64,000 bases of DNA from positions 62,001 to 126,000 of the forward strand of contig JAXCGZ010015115.1 in the NCBI GenBank assembly GCA_037179515.1, written 5' to 3'. Under the pieces are notes generated by a model. The model saw only the letters and a program-made list of their open reading frames with translations, had not been told where the DNA came from and searched no databases. The DNA is from Halocaridina rubra. Its lineage: Eukaryota > Arthropoda > Malacostraca > Decapoda > Atyidae. Below are positions 61,100-64,000 of this stretch, piece by piece. Numbering within the stretch: the stretch's first letter is position 1; every line of letters starts with the position of its first letter. The translations under genes were made by a program, and so were the position numbers.

Positions 61100-61744
61100 T
61101 TACTTGTAGTTCTCAATGTCAAGTGGCTTTTCTTGCATTTTTCAATATGATGAGTTTTTTCCTTTTTTTTTTTTTTTTTTTAGGCTGGTGTTCAGAATAT
61201 AACATTATCATATCAATTTTTGTCTCAGTCTTATATTTCACTATACGTCCCACTTACGTTCTGTGTTTCATGTAGCGAGCTCGAGTATTCAGCATTATTC
61301 CGTTTTAATTTGAAAATTGGAAATTAATTTCTACAATAGAGGACAATATTTTTTTCTGGCTGCATTGAACATAATTACTAGGCATTGTTCAATATTAATG
61401 TACCCCAATTGATCTTCTGTTTAAATTCAGCAAGTAGTGCTTTATTTAAAACATGTCAGATTATCAATCACGATAAAAATCATAAAATTGTTTTAAGGCA
61501 GACTGTTAGATGTTTAGCGCAGCCGCTGCCAAATAAACATAAACATTATGTCTTCTTGGAAAATTGATTAATAATTGTGGTCAAAAATGGAAAAATATAA
61601 ATTATAGAATGTGCTGTGATGGATAATTTTACTATAACAGCAAACAACTATGTCTTAGTATGGTAAAATACTTTCATAAGATCTTAATTATAGTGATTTT
61701 GCTAATATTTAAAGCATATTTTCTATTTTATTTTTAAATTAATC
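61100..61744. other. Intergenic DNA, nothing recognised
   Basis: Contains a T tract at about 61163-61181. No feature could be supported. Confidence 0.45.
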
Positions 61745-62770
<1,026 letters not shown>

Positions 62771-62937
62771 TGAATATAGCTCTGATAAGCTATAATTTTG
62801 AACATATTACTTTCCTTATGCCTTTATCATATTCGTTTTCATTAAGTTAGGATGTTATGATGTCACTAAAGTCGACAAGGAGAAGAAAAATTAGTTCATT
62901 TTACTTTCGGAAGTGATCTGCTTTAATACACATTGAC

Positions 62938-63163
62938 CCGATTTCTTAAACAGTGTAGACCTAGGATATCACATTGTTAGTTAGCTAGAAACACACAAAT
63001 GGATTTCATAAACGCATCTGACGCGTTTCTGTGTATGGCTAGGATCCCGTACGGGATCCTAGCCATACACAGAACCGCGTCAGATGCGTTTAGGAAATCT
63101 ATTTATGTGTGTCTAGATAATTAAATATATGGTATCCTAGATTTACACTGTTTAAGAAATCGG
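62938..63163. mobile_element. 226-bp fully palindromic MITE
   Basis: The element is one nearly perfect inverted repeat centred between 63050 and 63051. The ends are CCGATTTCTTAAACAGTGTA and its complement, and the centre is the perfect GGATCCCGTACGGGATCC. Arms of 113 bp match with scattered differences (for example TAGACCTAGGATATC against TAAATCTAGGATACC). It has no coding capacity. It resembles a foldback or MITE type DNA transposon; the target-site duplication is not clear. Confidence 0.88.
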
Positions 63164-63489
63164 ACCATTGTCTGAGTAGAGTAAGCCTTGAATTAAAAGC
63201 ATGAGCATTATTACTGCTGTCTTTTTTTTTTTTTTTTTTACATGTCCATGTGAAATTCTTTTGTTCGGTTATGATCTGTAAGCAATACATGAATGCCTTA
63301 AAATAGGAAATCAATTACAATATTATACCACAAGTTTGAAGTCCATTTCTTTTCTCCTTTCATTTCAAGCCTGGAACTCTTCCGTTTTTTTGTTTTTTTT
63401 TTACCTCTTATAACCTTTCACCTTGCAGATTTTAGATCTAGTGGTATCTGAGTCTAATCCTACCATACTTCAAGATTTTCATTACTCTT
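63164..63489. other. Intergenic DNA, nothing recognised
   Basis: Contains T tracts at about 63222-63239 and 63390-63402; no feature recognised. Confidence 0.45.
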
Positions 63490-64000
63490 CCTTTTTTTTT
63501 TTATAGGTGTGACACCGGGACAGGCAGAAACTGTAAGAAAGGCCCGGGCACGAGAAAATACCAAGACGAAGGAAAAAGGAAAAGGTTAAGGACAAGGCAG
63601 AGGAGAGGTAATATCACACAAAGGAAAACGACAGACAGAAAAAAAGTTCAAGTACAGAGGACCCAGAGATATGGAGGACTAGGCTCTGAGATGACGATAG
63701 ATCTGCTTTTTGAAGGATGAAAGGTTATAAGAATTAGGAAAGACAGAAGAAGGAAGAGAGTCCCAGAGTCTGGAGATAGATGGAAAGAAGCAGTCGCTGC
63801 ACTGACCAATCCGAGAGCTACAAATCTCCACACAGTACCTCTGAGGTGAGGCCGCTTGGAGAGTGCTACGTGACTCGGCAGTGGGGGAGGGATGCAACTC
63901 GCCAACTCATCAGAGCGGCGATGGAAGTAGTAGCAATAGAAAAGCGAAAGGGAAATTGCCTTACGGCGAAGAGAGAGAGAATCCAGATTAGGAGTAAGAG
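63490..64000 (-). mobile_element. LINE L3 3' end, running off the window
   Basis: Third copy of the L3 family: an A tail (plus-strand T run at 63492-63502), the GTGTGACACCGGGACAGG end, and minus-strand coding remnants ending SVFPNSYNLSSFKKQIYRHL. It continues beyond the window edge. Confidence 0.88.

Noticed and set aside
60925..61275. 116-codon plus-strand frame
   Set aside because: Begins inside the reversed interspersed repeat and ends in a poly-Phe run from a T tract; no independent support.

Overview
This window reads as AT-rich eukaryotic nuclear DNA, most likely from an arthropod and probably a decapod crustacean. The reasons are spliced genes with long introns and GT-AG junctions, arthropod-like protein sequences, very long (AT)n and (GATA)n microsatellites, several tRNA-derived SINE families and many decayed non-LTR retrotransposons. 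The species cannot be named from the sequence alone. There are no bacterial-style operons, rRNA genes or CRISPR arrays.

Three host genes can be supported. (1) A complete 10-exon gene on the minus strand (28930-40571) encodes NELF-A, a subunit of the negative elongation factor that holds RNA polymerase II in promoter-proximal pausing. (2) Divergent to it, a complete 4-exon gene on the plus strand (43679-51268) encodes the ESCRT-III protein CHMP1. (3) A single large coding exon on the minus strand (55912-58680) encodes a protein with about 20 C2H2 zinc fingers. A fourth, host-like two-exon MADF-BESS gene (14698-16456) carries two in-frame stops in its MADF exon and is called a pseudogene. NELF-A and CHMP1 are head to head, about 3.1 kb apart, and a CR1-like retrotransposon fills most of that gap.

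Layout: 0-5.9 kb is intergenic DNA with microsatellites and LINE/SINE debris. 5.9-14.6 kb is one large LINE (zinc-knuckle ORF1; ORF2 with endonuclease, reverse transcriptase and RNase H) split by a second LINE inserted in the opposite direction. 14.7-16.9 kb holds the MADF-BESS pseudogene and a 194-bp tandem duplication. 17-28.4 kb is non-coding, with a pogo/Tigger-like MITE and SINEs. 28.4-40.6 kb is NELF-A with its introns. 41-43.5 kb is a decayed CR1 copy carrying a hairpin-forming insertion. 43.7-51.8 kb is CHMP1, whose first intron hosts another LINE that itself contains a SINE-like insert with an 11-bp target-site duplication. 51.8-55.4 kb is intergenic and includes a 2A-like motif. 55.4-58.7 kb is the zinc-finger gene. 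58.8-64 kb is repeats: (AT)n tracts, a SINE embedded in an (AT)n tract, LINE remnants and a 226-bp palindromic MITE.

I found no clearly new molecular system. The most noteworthy signals are architectural: nested and twin-primed retroelement insertions, full palindromes, and sense-oriented copies of one SINE family lying immediately upstream of four splice acceptors in the two housekeeping genes. All gene models were built by hand from the sequence. Exon joins were accepted only where GT-AG signals, reading phase and family conservation agreed.
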